A stretch of DNA of 21,030 nt. Source: FEB-35 sp050263095 (GTDB lineage Bacteria > Desulfobacterota > Deferrimicrobia > Deferrimicrobiales > Deferrimicrobiaceae). Below, one piece after another: positions 1 to 7,280 of the stretch (its first letter is position 1; each line of letters begins with the position of its first letter). The stretch covers positions 1 to 21,030 of the forward strand of contig JBLNEW010000002.1 of NCBI GenBank assembly GCA_050263095.1, in the 5' to 3' direction. The notes beneath the pieces are model-generated. The model was given only the letters and a program-made list of their open reading frames with translations. It did not search any database and had not been told where the DNA came from. The position numbers were made by a program, and so were the translations under genes.

Positions 1-287
1 TCCACGTCCGCATTAGTTCGCCTCCCACCGCCTTCCCGTGCTTTTACGGGATCGACACGCCGCTGCGGCGGGACCTCATAGCGGCCACGCACACCCTCGA
101 CGAGATAAACACCTACCTGACCTCCGATTCCCTGGGCTACCTGACCATCGACGCGCTTCACAAGGTCGTGCCCAGGACGGAAAAGGGATACTGCGATTCG
201 TGTTTCTCCGGCAATTACCCGGTGCCGCTCGAGATCCAGGACAGCGAGGAGCAGCTTCCGCTTTTCCGCGGCTCCGTAAGGATCTAG
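1..287 (+). CDS. purF: Amidophosphoribosyltransferase (PurF), C-terminal end only
   Basis: This is the last ~94 codons of the first enzyme of de novo purine synthesis, which makes phosphoribosylamine from PRPP and glutamine. The gene enters from the left edge; complete codons begin at base 3 and it ends with TAG at 285-287. The visible part starts HVRISSPP and contains FPCFYGIDTP, both typical of the PRPP-transferase domain, and then YCDSCFSGNYP. The Cys in FPCFYG and the CxxC pair match the positions of [4Fe-4S] ligands in the Bacillus-type PurF class, which E. coli PurF lacks; this is a family comparison from memory. It lies 36 bases before pyrE on the same strand, so the two nucleotide-synthesis genes are probably co-transcribed. 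Confidence 0.93.
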   Translation, partial: HVRISSPPTAFPCFYGIDTPLRRDLIAATHTLDEINTYLTSDSLGYLTIDALHKVVPRTEKGYCDSCFSGNYPVPLEIQDSEEQLPLFRGSVRI

Positions 288-323
288 GATAGACCCTACA
301 TCATAGGCGGAGGACGAGACGCC

Positions 324-899
324 ATGTCCCACCAGCAGGCCGCAGGCGACAGCGACCGCAAGAGGTTCCTTGCGATCCTCAAAGAGAAGAGCTACGAGAA
401 GCGCAAGGTGATCCTGTCATCCGGGCGGGAGTCCGATTTCTACATCGACTGCAAGCAGTCCACGCTCACCGCCGAGGGAGCGGTCCTGTGCGGCCGCCTT
501 TTTTTCGAAATGCTCGGGAAAGGGGAGTGGCCGGAGGCGGTCGGAGGGATCACGCTGGGGGCGGACCCCATCGTTACGGCCGTGTCGCTGACCAGCGCAT
601 TGCGCGGCAGGCCGATCCCCGCCTTCATCATCCGGAAGGAGCCCAAGAAGCACGGCACCGCCCAGTGGGTTGAGGGGATGAAGAACCTTAAAGACGGAAT
701 GAAAGTGGCCATAATCGAGGACGTAGTGACCACCGGGGCCTCCACGCTCAAGGCGATCGAGAGGGCGGAAGACGCCGGGCTTTCGGTATCGCGCGTGCTC
801 GCCATCGTCGACCGGAACGAGGGGGGGGCCGAAACGATCGCCGGAAGGGGATATCGCCTCGAGGCGATGTTCCTGAAGGAGGACGTGGAAAATGCGTGA
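324..899 (+). CDS. pyrE: Orotate phosphoribosyltransferase
   Basis: PyrE, 191 residues, converts orotate plus PRPP to OMP in pyrimidine synthesis in the cytoplasm. The PRPP-binding motif VAIIEDVVTTGAS is at residues 128-140, and the mobile-loop segment RKEPKKHGT at 104-112 carries the catalytic lysines typical of the family. Length is usual for bacterial PyrE. The ATG at 324 follows GGAGG at 309-313, a rather long 10-base spacing. The end overlaps the next gene by 8 bases, which suggests translational coupling. Together with purF upstream it forms a purine/pyrimidine synthesis cluster. Confidence 0.95.
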   Translation: MSHQQAAGDSDRKRFLAILKEKSYEKRKVILSSGRESDFYIDCKQSTLTAEGAVLCGRLFFEMLGKGEWPEAVGGITLGADPIVTAVSLTSALRGRPIPAFIIRKEPKKHGTAQWVEGMKNLKDGMKVAIIEDVVTTGASTLKAIERAEDAGLSVSRVLAIVDRNEGGAETIAGRGYRLEAMFLKEDVENA

Positions 900-1527
900 C
901 CCTCGCCTTCGCCCGTCGCGCGGCGCCGTAGCTGTCGCCTCCCTCGCGTTCCTCCTGACCCTGCCGGCCTGCGGCACTCGCGTGGCGACCTTGTACGAGA
1001 AGGTGATGGGGTCTCCGACGTACGCAGGCACCACGGAATCGTACACCCGGACCAAGGAGGTGCACGACGGGCTCGACACGCGGTTCATCCTTTCCGCGAC
1101 GTGGCTTTCGCCGGCGTGGGTCCGTTCATTCTCCGAAGAGTACGCGAACATCTACTACCTCGACACCGAGCGGAAGGAGAAGGTCATATCCCAGTGGAAG
1201 GACGAATCCGGGAAGTACGTGCGGTTCTTCGTCGCCCTTTTCACGCCCGACGAGCGGGGGAACGATCTCGAAAAGCCGGAAACGCTGTGGAGCTTGAGGC
1301 TTGTCCGCGCCGACGAGAAGGATTTCCAGCCCGTCTATATCCGCAAGACGGGGCTGCGGACCGAGGAGATCTCGCGGTTCTTCCCGTACTCGGGGACGTG
1401 GTATCGCGCCTACGAGGTGGCTTTCCCGCTGGAGGCGCAGGACGCGCCGCCGCCGAAACCCGGCGCTCCGAAGCTCAAGCTGGTCCTTTCCGGCGTCCAG
1501 GGCCGCGCCGTCCTCGCCTGGGATTAA
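892..1527 (+). CDS. Small lipoprotein of unknown function
   Basis: 211 residues. The N-terminus is basic, followed by a hydrophobic stretch and the lipobox LPAC with Cys27, so a lipid-anchored protein exported by Sec and processed by signal peptidase II is likely. The mature part has many aromatic and charged residues (YANIYYLDTERKEK, FFPYSGTWYRAYEV) and a Pro-rich stretch before the C-terminus; I recognise no named domain. The start overlaps the last 8 bases of pyrE. There is no obvious functional link to nucleotide synthesis, so its place here probably reflects read-through transcription. It ends with TAA directly before a repeat-rich non-coding block. The lipoprotein call is firm; no function can be given. 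Confidence 0.85.
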   Translation: MRDPRLRPSRGAVAVASLAFLLTLPACGTRVATLYEKVMGSPTYAGTTESYTRTKEVHDGLDTRFILSATWLSPAWVRSFSEEYANIYYLDTERKEKVISQWKDESGKYVRFFVALFTPDERGNDLEKPETLWSLRLVRADEKDFQPVYIRKTGLRTEEISRFFPYSGTWYRAYEVAFPLEAQDAPPPKPGAPKLKLVLSGVQGRAVLAWD

Positions 1528-1528
1528 A

Positions 1529-1560
1529 CGGCGACCCGCTGCGCCGGACCTGCCATCGGC
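1529..1560 (+). repeat. 32-bp perfect direct repeat, copy 1
   Basis: It begins CGGCGACCCGCTGCGCCG and is identical over all 32 bases to 1756-1787. Each copy contains the short inverted pair CGGCG/CGCCG, so it can itself form a small hairpin. Weaker similarity continues past the 32 bases (CGCGCCTT follows 4 bases later in both). The repeat starts two bases after the stop codon of the lipoprotein gene. Confidence 0.9.
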
Positions 1561-1576
1561 TTGGCGCGCCTTACGA

Positions 1577-1596
1577 GCGCCCTGCACGGAAGGCGC
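1577..1596 (+). repeat. 20-bp inverted repeat, left arm
   Basis: GCGCCCTGCACGGAAGGCGC is the exact reverse complement of 1793-1812. The arms enclose about 196 bases. The left arm can instead pair locally with 1612-1618, so two alternative folds are possible. Confidence 0.9.
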
Positions 1597-1755
1597 TGCG
1601 CCTCCGGCAGCTCCGTGCTCGCTCTCGCCTTCGGCTCCCCTGCATCTTCAATCATCACGTGCCGGGCGTTACTTCCCCGCTCTTCGTTCACCCTGTGCGG
1701 TCCGCCAAGCCGGTTTGTTCCAAGAATGGAGTTGCCGAACCGGACGGTTCCGCCT

Positions 1756-1787
1756 CGGCGACCCGCTGCGCCGGACCTGCCATCGGC
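1756..1787 (+). repeat. 32-bp perfect direct repeat, copy 2
   Basis: Identical to 1529-1560; the copies start 227 bases apart. This copy lies 26 bases beyond the end of nadB, which is read from the other strand. Confidence 0.9.
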
Positions 1788-1792
1788 GTCTC

Positions 1793-1812
1793 GCGCCTTC
1801 CGTGCAGGGCGC
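1793..1812 (-). repeat. 20-bp inverted repeat, right arm
   Basis: Exact reverse complement of 1577-1596. It stops two bases before the end of the nadB coding region, so it lies at the very start of the nadB mRNA 3' tail. Confidence 0.9.
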
Positions 1813-1813
1813 G

Positions 1814-3421
1814 CTAGAACCGTTCGCGGCGGATGAGGGTGTCCTTCCGGCCGTGGTCGTCGTCGACGTACGGGTAATCGATCGTCGTGTGCAGCCCGCG
1901 GCTCTCCTTGCGCTGCATGGCGCAACGCACGATAAGCTCGGCGACCGTGCAGATGTTCCGCAGCTCCAGCAGGTCCCCCGTGACCTTGAAGTTCCAGTAG
2001 TACTCCTGGATCTCCCGCTTGAGCAGCTCGATCCGGTCCAGCGCCCGCAGCAGCCGCTTGTTCGAGCGGACTATGCCGACGTAGTTCCACATCAACCGCC
2101 GGATCTCGTCCCAGTTCTGCGACACGACCACGGCCTCGTCTGAATGCTGGGCCTTCCCGGGGTCCCACTTCGGGACGTCGAGCCGGGGGCGGGGCTTGCC
2201 GAAGTATAGCTCCCCGGCCCTCCTGACCGCCCGGTCCGAATAGACAAGCGCCTCCAGCAGCGAGTTGGACGCCAGGCGGTTGGCTCCGTGAAGGCCCGTG
2301 CAGGCGCACTCGCCGATCGCGAAGAGGCGGCGGATGTCCGTTTCGCCGTGCAGGTCGGTCCTGACGCCCCCGCACAGGTAGTGCGCGGCGGGGACGACCG
2401 GGATCGCCTCCTTGGTCATGTCGATTCCGAAAGACAGGCAGGTCTCGTGGATGTTGGGGAACCGCCTGCGGATGAACGCCGCCCCCTTGCGGCGGATATC
2501 CAGGTAGACGCAGTCTTCACCGGTGCGCTTCAGCTCCGCGTCGATCGCACGCGCGACTATGTCCCTCGGCGCGAGCTCGGCCATGGGGTGCACCGCCTGC
2601 ATGAACCGCTTCCCCGCGCGGTTGAGCAAAACGGCCCCCTCCCCGCGGACCGCCTCGGATATGAGGAAGGACTTGGCGTGCGGGTGGTAGAGGCAGGTAG
2701 GGTGGAACTGGACGAACTCCATGTTCGCGATGGAGGCCCCGGCGCGGTACGCCATGGCTATTCCGTCTCCGGTTGCGATGTCGGGGTTGCTGGTGTACAG
2801 GTAGACCTTTCCCGCGCCCCCCGTCGAAACGATCGTGGCGTCGGCGATGAACGTGTCGATCGCGCCGGTTTCCTGGTCGAGAACGTATGCGCCGAGAACC
2901 TCGTCGGCCCCGTGCGGGTCGAACGCCTCGAGCCTTTGCCGCGTGATCAGGTTGATCGCCGCATGCTGCTCGTACAGCTTTATGCGGCGGTTCTTCCGCG
3001 CCTGGGCGAGCAGGGCACGCTCGACTTCGCGGCCGGTCAGGTCCTTCGCGTGGAAGATCCGGCGGCGGGAGTGGCCTCCCTCGCGCCCCAGGTCGAACTC
3101 CTGCCTGCCGGTGCGCCGGGTGAACCGCACCCCCCAGCCTATGAGCTCCTTGATCCGGGCCGGGGCGTCGCGTACGACGAGGTCCACCACTTCGGGGTGG
3201 CACAGGCCCGCCCCCGCCCGGTGGGTGTCCTCGATGTGGGATTCGAAGGTGTCTTCGCCGCTCCACACCGTGGCGATCCCGCCCTGGGCGTAGTTGGTGC
3301 TCGATTCCGAGGCTTCCTTCTTCGTGACGACCGTGACGGTTCCGGTCCTGGATGCGCGAAGCGCGAAACTCAAGCCCGCTATTCCGCTTCCAATGACCAG
3401 AAAATTGGAGACGCGTTCCAT
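1814..3421 (-). CDS. nadB: L-aspartate oxidase
   Basis: NadB, 535 residues, is the FAD enzyme that oxidises L-aspartate to iminoaspartate, the first step of de novo NAD synthesis; quinolinate synthase NadA uses the product. The FAD-binding GSGIAGLSFALRAS is at residues 11-24, followed by STNYAQGGIATV and, further on, VQFHPTCLYHP, EAVRGEGAVLLN and GANRLASNSLLEALV, all typical of the succinate dehydrogenase/fumarate reductase flavoprotein family in its NadB branch. Length is normal for NadB. A good ribosome site (GGGGGAGG, 6-base spacing) precedes the ATG. No nadA or nadC lies nearby. It is divergent from the transglycosylase gene and converges on the lipoprotein gene. Confidence 0.95.
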   Translation of the reverse strand: MERVSNFLVIGSGIAGLSFALRASRTGTVTVVTKKEASESSTNYAQGGIATVWSGEDTFESHIEDTHRAGAGLCHPEVVDLVVRDAPARIKELIGWGVRFTRRTGRQEFDLGREGGHSRRRIFHAKDLTGREVERALLAQARKNRRIKLYEQHAAINLITRQRLEAFDPHGADEVLGAYVLDQETGAIDTFIADATIVSTGGAGKVYLYTSNPDIATGDGIAMAYRAGASIANMEFVQFHPTCLYHPHAKSFLISEAVRGEGAVLLNRAGKRFMQAVHPMAELAPRDIVARAIDAELKRTGEDCVYLDIRRKGAAFIRRRFPNIHETCLSFGIDMTKEAIPVVPAAHYLCGGVRTDLHGETDIRRLFAIGECACTGLHGANRLASNSLLEALVYSDRAVRRAGELYFGKPRPRLDVPKWDPGKAQHSDEAVVVSQNWDEIRRLMWNYVGIVRSNKRLLRALDRIELLKREIQEYYWNFKVTGDLLELRNICTVAELIVRCAMQRKESRGLHTTIDYPYVDDDHGRKDTLIRRERF

Positions 3422-3453
3422 TCCGATCCTCCCCCTAAGGCCGCCTCCCCGGG

Positions 3454-3482
3454 TTGACAGGGGAGGGCCGATTACTTAAAAT
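3454..3482 (+). promoter_or_regulatory. Near-consensus sigma-70 promoter for the transglycosylase-pgsA pair
   Basis: TTGACA at 3454-3459, a 17-base spacer and TAAAAT at 3477-3482. Transcription would be expected to start about 3488-3490, immediately before the ATG at 3491, giving a leaderless or nearly leaderless message. Confidence 0.6.
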
Positions 3483-3490
3483 GGTGAATT

Positions 3491-4069
3491 ATGATTTATT
3501 TACGCATATTTTTAATCATATCCATGGCCGCTTGTCCAACTGCGCTTTGGGCGGACATTTACCGATTCGTGGACGGCGAGGGCGTCGTGCACTTCACCAA
3601 CATACAACACGACGACCGCTTCGAGCTATACCTTCGGGAGGGGGCAAAGTTGAGCGCGCCCCGGGAATCGTCCTCGCCGGGCTGGATGATGGAATACGCC
3701 GACCGGTACTCGCGGGCGCACAACCTGTCTCCGGCTCTCGTCAAGGCGATCATCCGGGCGGAATCGAACGGCAACCGGAACGCGGTCTCCCGGAAGGGTG
3801 CCCAGGGGATGATGCAGCTCATGCCGTTCACATCGAAGCGGATGAAGGTCAACGATCCGTTCGATCCGATCGAAAACATCGAGGGTGGCGTCAAATACAT
3901 CAAGGAGCTGCTGGGCTCCTTCGGGGGCAACGTGGTGCACGCGGTCGCCGCCTACAATGCCGGGCCTGCCGCCGTCCGGAAATACGGTGGCATCCCCCCC
4001 TACCAGGAGACGCAGGTGTACGTCAAGCGGGTGCTGTCTTACTACCGGCAGTACGCATCCCAGGAATGA
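3491..4069 (+). CDS. Lytic transglycosylase (Slt70-type SLT domain) with N-terminal DUF4124-like segment
   Basis: 192 residues. A signal peptide covers about residues 1-21 (a lipoprotein with Cys15 is a weaker alternative). A DUF4124-like segment (DIYRFVDGEGVVHFTN, 22-37) follows, then the SLT catalytic domain, about 65-190. The catalytic Glu is E91 in RAESNGN; GAQGMMQLMP (103-112) and AYNAGP (154-159) are the other family hallmarks. It is expected to cleave the glycan strand of periplasmic peptidoglycan, leaving 1,6-anhydro-muramic ends, in wall turnover or assembly of envelope machines. No usual ribosome site is visible; only GGTG stands 4 bases before the ATG, and a strong promoter almost touches the start. 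The stop overlaps the pgsA start as ATGA. Confidence 0.88.
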   Translation: MIYLRIFLIISMAACPTALWADIYRFVDGEGVVHFTNIQHDDRFELYLREGAKLSAPRESSSPGWMMEYADRYSRAHNLSPALVKAIIRAESNGNRNAVSRKGAQGMMQLMPFTSKRMKVNDPFDPIENIEGGVKYIKELLGSFGGNVVHAVAAYNAGPAAVRKYGGIPPYQETQVYVKRVLSYYRQYASQE

Positions 4070-4638
4070 ACCGGCCTTCCCGGCTGAACCCGCCCACAAT
4101 CCTCACCCTTCTTCGTATTCTGACGATCCCGGTCGTGGTGTTCCTCCTTTACACCCCGGAGGGGAAAGAGATTCCGTTCGTGCGGTCGGTCGTTACGTTC
4201 TCCCTGTTCGTGGCGGCCACCGTCACGGACCTCTTCGACGGCTACCTCGCGAGGAAGTACCAGATGGTCACTGCCCTGGGAAAGCTTCTCGACCCGCTGG
4301 CGGACAAGCTGCTCGTGTGCGCCGCGATGATCATGCTGATACCTCCCGAGCGGGTGCCGGCATGGATGGTCGCGATAGTGGTCGCGCGTGAAATAGGCGT
4401 GACGGCATTGCGCGGGGTCGCCTCGACCGAAGGGCTGGTGATAGCCGCCTCGTCCCTGGGCAAGGCGAAGACGCTGCTCCTGAACATCGGCGTGGCCGCG
4501 CTCATCCTGCACTACCCCGTGTTCGGGCTGGACGCCCACCTGTTCGGTATGGCGTTCCTGGTGGGGGGGATAGTGCTTACGGCATGGTCGGGCCTGGACT
4601 ACTTCTTCCGCTTCGTGGGGGAGATCTTCAAGAAGTAG
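4066..4638 (+). CDS. pgsA: CDP-diacylglycerol--glycerol-3-phosphate 3-phosphatidyltransferase
   Basis: 190 residues, integral inner-membrane enzyme that makes phosphatidylglycerol phosphate, the committed step to phosphatidylglycerol and cardiolipin. The CDP-alcohol phosphotransferase signature is complete: D58-G59-x2-A62-R63-x8-G72-x3-D76-x3-D80. Several hydrophobic segments follow, with a basic C-terminus. The reading frame stays open upstream, but the PgsA-like sequence starts at MNRPSRLNPPTILTLLRI, and the ATG at 4066 overlaps the transglycosylase stop (ATGA), so translational coupling is likely and this start is preferred. Pairing with a wall hydrolase makes an envelope-biogenesis operon. 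Confidence 0.93.
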   Translation: MNRPSRLNPPTILTLLRILTIPVVVFLLYTPEGKEIPFVRSVVTFSLFVAATVTDLFDGYLARKYQMVTALGKLLDPLADKLLVCAAMIMLIPPERVPAWMVAIVVAREIGVTALRGVASTEGLVIAASSLGKAKTLLLNIGVAALILHYPVFGLDAHLFGMAFLVGGIVLTAWSGLDYFFRFVGEIFKK

Positions 4639-4656
4639 GGGCGGCCGCCCGTTTTC

Positions 4657-4686
4657 TTGACAAGGAGCGGCAGATTCCCATAGAAT
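4657..4686 (+). promoter_or_regulatory. Promoter of tRNA-Gly
   Basis: TTGACA at 4657-4662 and TAGAAT at 4681-4686 with an 18-base spacer, placing the start a few bases upstream of the mature tRNA at 4700. Both boxes are close to the sigma-70 consensus. Confidence 0.7.
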
Positions 4687-4699
4687 CGGGTTTCCGAAC

Positions 4700-4774
<75 letters not shown>

Positions 4775-4784
4775 TCGACCTCGC

Positions 4785-4821
4785 AACCCCGGGCGCATGG
4801 TCCGCGCACCGGGGTTTTTTT
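4785..4821 (+). terminator. Rho-independent terminator after tRNA-Gly
   Basis: Stem AACCCCGG (4785-4792) pairs with CCGGGGTT (4809-4816), extended inside by GCGC/GCGC, and runs into seven T residues. In the opposite direction the same hairpin lies just past the end of the GrdB-family gene but lacks a T-tract there, so it would be at best a weak end for that operon. Confidence 0.85.
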
Positions 4822-4828
4822 CATCCGG

Positions 4829-5752
4829 TCATTTCCGGGTGATGCAAACCGGGCACGGCGGTGCGCCGGCCCGTTCCGCCAGTTTCCTGTCCTCCTCCGA
4901 CTGGTACTGCGGCGTATCGTTGCGAGGCAGGCGGTCGTCGCCTTCGGCGAAGACCCTGTCCTTCCAGCTTTCGTCATCCGACCAGCGGAAGGGGAGTGCC
5001 TTGACCGTTCCAGGCGACGACAGGGAGGTAAACGCATCGAGGGCCTCGAGCATGATCCGCCGCTGCAGCTCGGGCTCGCCCGGCTTGCCCGTCGTGTGGC
5101 CCAGGGGATAGTCGAGGAACGCCGCGCGGGGCGGCCGGACCGAGTTAGTGATATCGAGGGCGCTCGTCATGCAGAGCGTCGGGATCCCCGCCGCCTCCAG
5201 GTGCCTTGCGACCAGTCCCACGGACTGGTGGCAGACCGGTCAGACGGGGACGAGGAGGGCAGCGTCGACCTCCTCTTCCCGGAGCCGCTTCAGGATCTGG
5301 GGAGCCAGCTCCGTCATGACGCGGCGCGTCGAGTATATCCCTCCCATGAACGTCTGGAGACGGCTTGCAAGGGACCCGACAATTCCTTCACGGACCAGCC
5401 GCCCCAGGGTGTCTATGGGAAATACCACGTTAGGGTCCGTCCGCGCGACGGAAAGATCGTACGCGAAATGGGTTGCCCGCAGGGCCGACGAATCCGCGTC
5501 GGCGGGGATCTCGCGAAGGGACGTGTCGTCCTTGTAATGGAAGGCGACCTGGCCGGCCATGTAGATGCCCCCCGAGGCGGCGAGCCCCAGGCGGCATTTC
5601 GAAAGCGGCTTGCCGAGCGGCGCCCACGGTGGGGGATCCTCGTTTACGATCCACTTGTACGGCGTGTATCCGAGCCGGGCGTAGTTGTCGCGTATTCTCG
5701 GTATGTAATCGACCGGGGCAAGGGGTAAGGATTGCGCCTTGTTCATCGGCAT
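4829..5752 (-). CDS. GrdB-family selenoprotein (glycine/sarcosine/betaine reductase selenoprotein B-like), in-frame TGA read as Sec
   Basis: Read through the TGA at 5240-5242, the frame gives 307 residues; without it the gene falls into fragments of 170 and 130. The sequence around it is VPV-U-PVCHQSVGLVARHLE, so Sec171 and Cys174 form a UxxC redox pair at the place where related proteins carry Sec or Cys (from memory of the family). Both halves match the family in order: PLSKCRLGLAASGGIY, REIPADADSSALRATHF, NVVFPIDTLGRLVREG and TFMGGIYSTRRV before; FLDYPLGHTTGKPGEP after. A C-terminal CPVC adds a second pair. GGAGG stands 7 bases before the ATG. It follows livF by 42 bases, so it is probably the last gene of the transporter operon. 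The family name reflects clostridial reductases; the substrate here is unknown, but a thiol/selenol redox role is likely. Confidence 0.85.
5207..5233 (-). promoter_or_regulatory. Candidate bacterial SECIS hairpin after the in-frame UGA
   Basis: On the mRNA, counting the U of UGA as 1, ACCAGTCC (14-21) pairs perfectly with GGACTGGT (25-32) around the loop GUG. One C-C mismatch separates this from three further pairs, UGC (10-12) with GCA (34-36). The G-starting apical loop about 18 bases beyond the UGA is where SelB-bound bacterial SECIS loops are found. The hairpin lies in coding sequence, so conserved codons contribute part of it. Confidence 0.7.
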
Positions 5753-5794
5753 GGGAAATCCTCCGAATCTCCTGGATGTTCCGCTTTCAGTATC

Positions 5795-6505
5795 TCACGC
5801 CTGCCTTCCTCCGAGGTACGACTCCATGATCTTCGGGTCGTTGCGCAGTTGCGCCGCAGGCCCCGCGTGCACGATCTTCCCGGTTTCCAGCACGTATGCC
5901 ATGCTTGAGACTTTGAGCGCCTGCCTTGCGTTCTGTTCGACAAGGAGCACGGTGGTCCCTTCCGCGTTTATCTCGCGGACTATCCGGAAGATGTCCGCGA
6001 CGACCAGCGGGGCCAGTCCCAGCGAGGGCTCGTCCATGAGCAGGAGGCGCGGCCTGGACATGAGCGCGCGGGCTATCGCCAGCATCTGCTGCTCGCCGCC
6101 CGAAAGGGACCCCCCGCGCTGCTCCTTACGATTGCCGAGGACGGGGAACCGATGCATCACGGCGTCCAGGTCCTTCCTTATCCCGCCGTCCTTCCTGTGG
6201 TATGCCCCCATCTCCAGGTTCTCGAGCACCGTCATCCGCGCCAGGATCGCCCTTCCTTCCGGCACGAGCGCGATCCCCCTCCTTACGATTCTATCAGGCG
6301 AAAGCCCCGCGATGTCCTCCCCCCGAAACGATATCGTTCCCCCCGCCGGCGCAAGCAGGCCGGAAACCGTCTTCATGAGCGTCGTCTTGCCCGCCCCGTT
6401 CGCACCGAGGATGCAGGCTATCGTGCCCTCCTCGACGTCGAGGTCGACTCCCTTCAACGCCTTTATGCTCCCGTAGGAGGTCGAAAGCCCCCGGACCTCA
6501 AGCAT
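5795..6505 (-). CDS. livF: Branched-chain amino-acid-type ABC transporter ATPase LivF
   Basis: 236 residues, the second cytoplasmic ATPase of a LivFGHMK-type (HAAT family) importer. Walker A GANGAGKTT is at residues 34-42, the signature is LSGGEQQMLAIARALM, and Walker B is LLLMDEPSLGLAP, with VLLVEQNARQAL after it; the EQN wording and the short length are typical of LivF rather than LivG. It overlaps the end of livG by 8 bases. The reading is complete and nothing is missing. The transported substrate cannot be decided from the ATPase; leucine/isoleucine/valine is the default, but amides and aromatic acids also use this family. Confidence 0.93.
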   Translation of the reverse strand: MLEVRGLSTSYGSIKALKGVDLDVEEGTIACILGANGAGKTTLMKTVSGLLAPAGGTISFRGEDIAGLSPDRIVRRGIALVPEGRAILARMTVLENLEMGAYHRKDGGIRKDLDAVMHRFPVLGNRKEQRGGSLSGGEQQMLAIARALMSRPRLLLMDEPSLGLAPLVVADIFRIVREINAEGTTVLLVEQNARQALKVSSMAYVLETGKIVHAGPAAQLRNDPKIMESYLGGRQA

Positions 6506-7280
6506 CCCCGTCCTCCCCCTCCTCCTCCCTTCCGAGATAGGCCTCGACGACCTCGGGGTTCGCGCGTATCTCCGCGGGAACGCCTTCCGCTATCTTCCTC
6601 CCGAAATTCAGCACGACAAGCCGGTCGCACACCTTCATGACGAGGGGCATGTCGTGCTCGATCAGGAGGACCGTTACTCCCATTCCGCGGATCGCGAGTA
6701 TGAGGCTCTGTATTTCGCGGGTCTCGCTCTCGTTCATGCCCGCCGCCGGCTCGTCCAGCAGCAGGAGCTTCGGCTCGGCCGCCATGGCCCTTGCGATCTC
6801 CAGGCGCCTCTGGTGCCCGTAGGGAAGCTTTCCCGCCGTAAGATCGCCGCAGCCCGAAAGGCCCATGAGCGCCAGCAGTTCGCCGGATTTCTCCCGGATT
6901 TCCGCCTCCTCGTCCCTCTGGCGCCTGGTTCGAAGGACGCCCTCCCAGATTCCGGCCCCGCTCCTGGGATGCCTTCCGACCATTATGTTCTCGAGCGCCG
7001 TCATTCGGGGGAACAGGCGGATGTTCTGGAAAGTCCGGCAGATCCCCTTGCGGACGATGGAGTGGGGAGCAAGTCCCGCGATGCTTTCGCCGCGGAAGAG
7101 GAGGCGGCCGCCGGTCGGCGCGAACGTGGACGTGATGAGATTGAACAGGGTGGTCTTGCCGGCGCCGTTGGGGCCGATCAGACCCAGGATTTCCCCTTCG
7201 CCGACCGAAAAGGACACGCCGTCCACGGCCGCGAGGCCCCCGAAGTTTTTCCCGACGTTTTCGATCCGCAGGAGCGCCAT
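6498..7280 (-). CDS. livG: Branched-chain amino-acid-type ABC transporter ATPase LivG
   Basis: 260 residues, first ATPase of the importer, pairing with LivF on the cytoplasmic side of LivH/LivM. Walker A GPNGAGKTT is at about 36-44, FQNIRLFPRMTALENIMVG follows (Q-loop region), then the LivG-type signature YGHQRRLEIARAMA and Walker B LLLLDEPAAGMN, ending in the switch region LLIEHDMPLVM. The LivG-specific longer loop between Walker A and the signature is present. The start directly follows the livM stop with no gap, and the end overlaps livF by 8 bases, so the genes are tightly coupled. Confidence 0.93.
   Translation of the reverse strand: MALLRIENVGKNFGGLAAVDGVSFSVGEGEILGLIGPNGAGKTTLFNLITSTFAPTGGRLLFRGESIAGLAPHSIVRKGICRTFQNIRLFPRMTALENIMVGRHPRSGAGIWEGVLRTRRQRDEEAEIREKSGELLALMGLSGCGDLTAGKLPYGHQRRLEIARAMAAEPKLLLLDEPAAGMNESETREIQSLILAIRGMGVTVLLIEHDMPLVMKVCDRLVVLNFGRKIAEGVPAEIRANPEVVEAYLGREEEGEDGDA

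Larger units (their letters stand above)
1528..1813. repeat. Intergenic block built of direct and inverted repeats
   Basis: About 286 bases lie between the converging lipoprotein gene and nadB. No convincing gene is present. The block is framed by two copies of a 32-bp perfect direct repeat (1529-1560 and 1756-1787), each followed by one arm of a 20-bp perfect inverted repeat (1577-1596 and 1793-1812). Further pairing elements lie inside: GCACGGA at 1584-1590 with TCCGTGC at 1612-1618, enclosing AGGCG/CGCCT at 1591-1595/1599-1603, and CCGGTT at 1710-1715 with AACCGG at 1738-1743. The arrangement suggests a dispersed non-coding repeat or folded element, possibly also ending transcription from both sides. 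No T-tract terminator is visible. Confidence 0.75.

Noticed and set aside
2288..3457. Long open frames antisense to nadB and other GC-rich genes
   Set aside because: Their Arg/Pro/Gly-rich sequences are typical shadows of GC-rich codon use; the opposite frames carry clear family motifs.
3454..4065. Longer 394-residue form of PgsA starting at 3454
   Set aside because: The extra N-terminal part is an out-of-frame reading of the transglycosylase gene; PgsA similarity begins at 4066, where an ATGA overlap gives a natural start.
5240..5242. TGA as an inactivating stop making two pseudogene fragments
   Set aside because: It lies exactly at the family redox position, the frame is kept on both sides, both halves are intact, and a SECIS-like hairpin follows.
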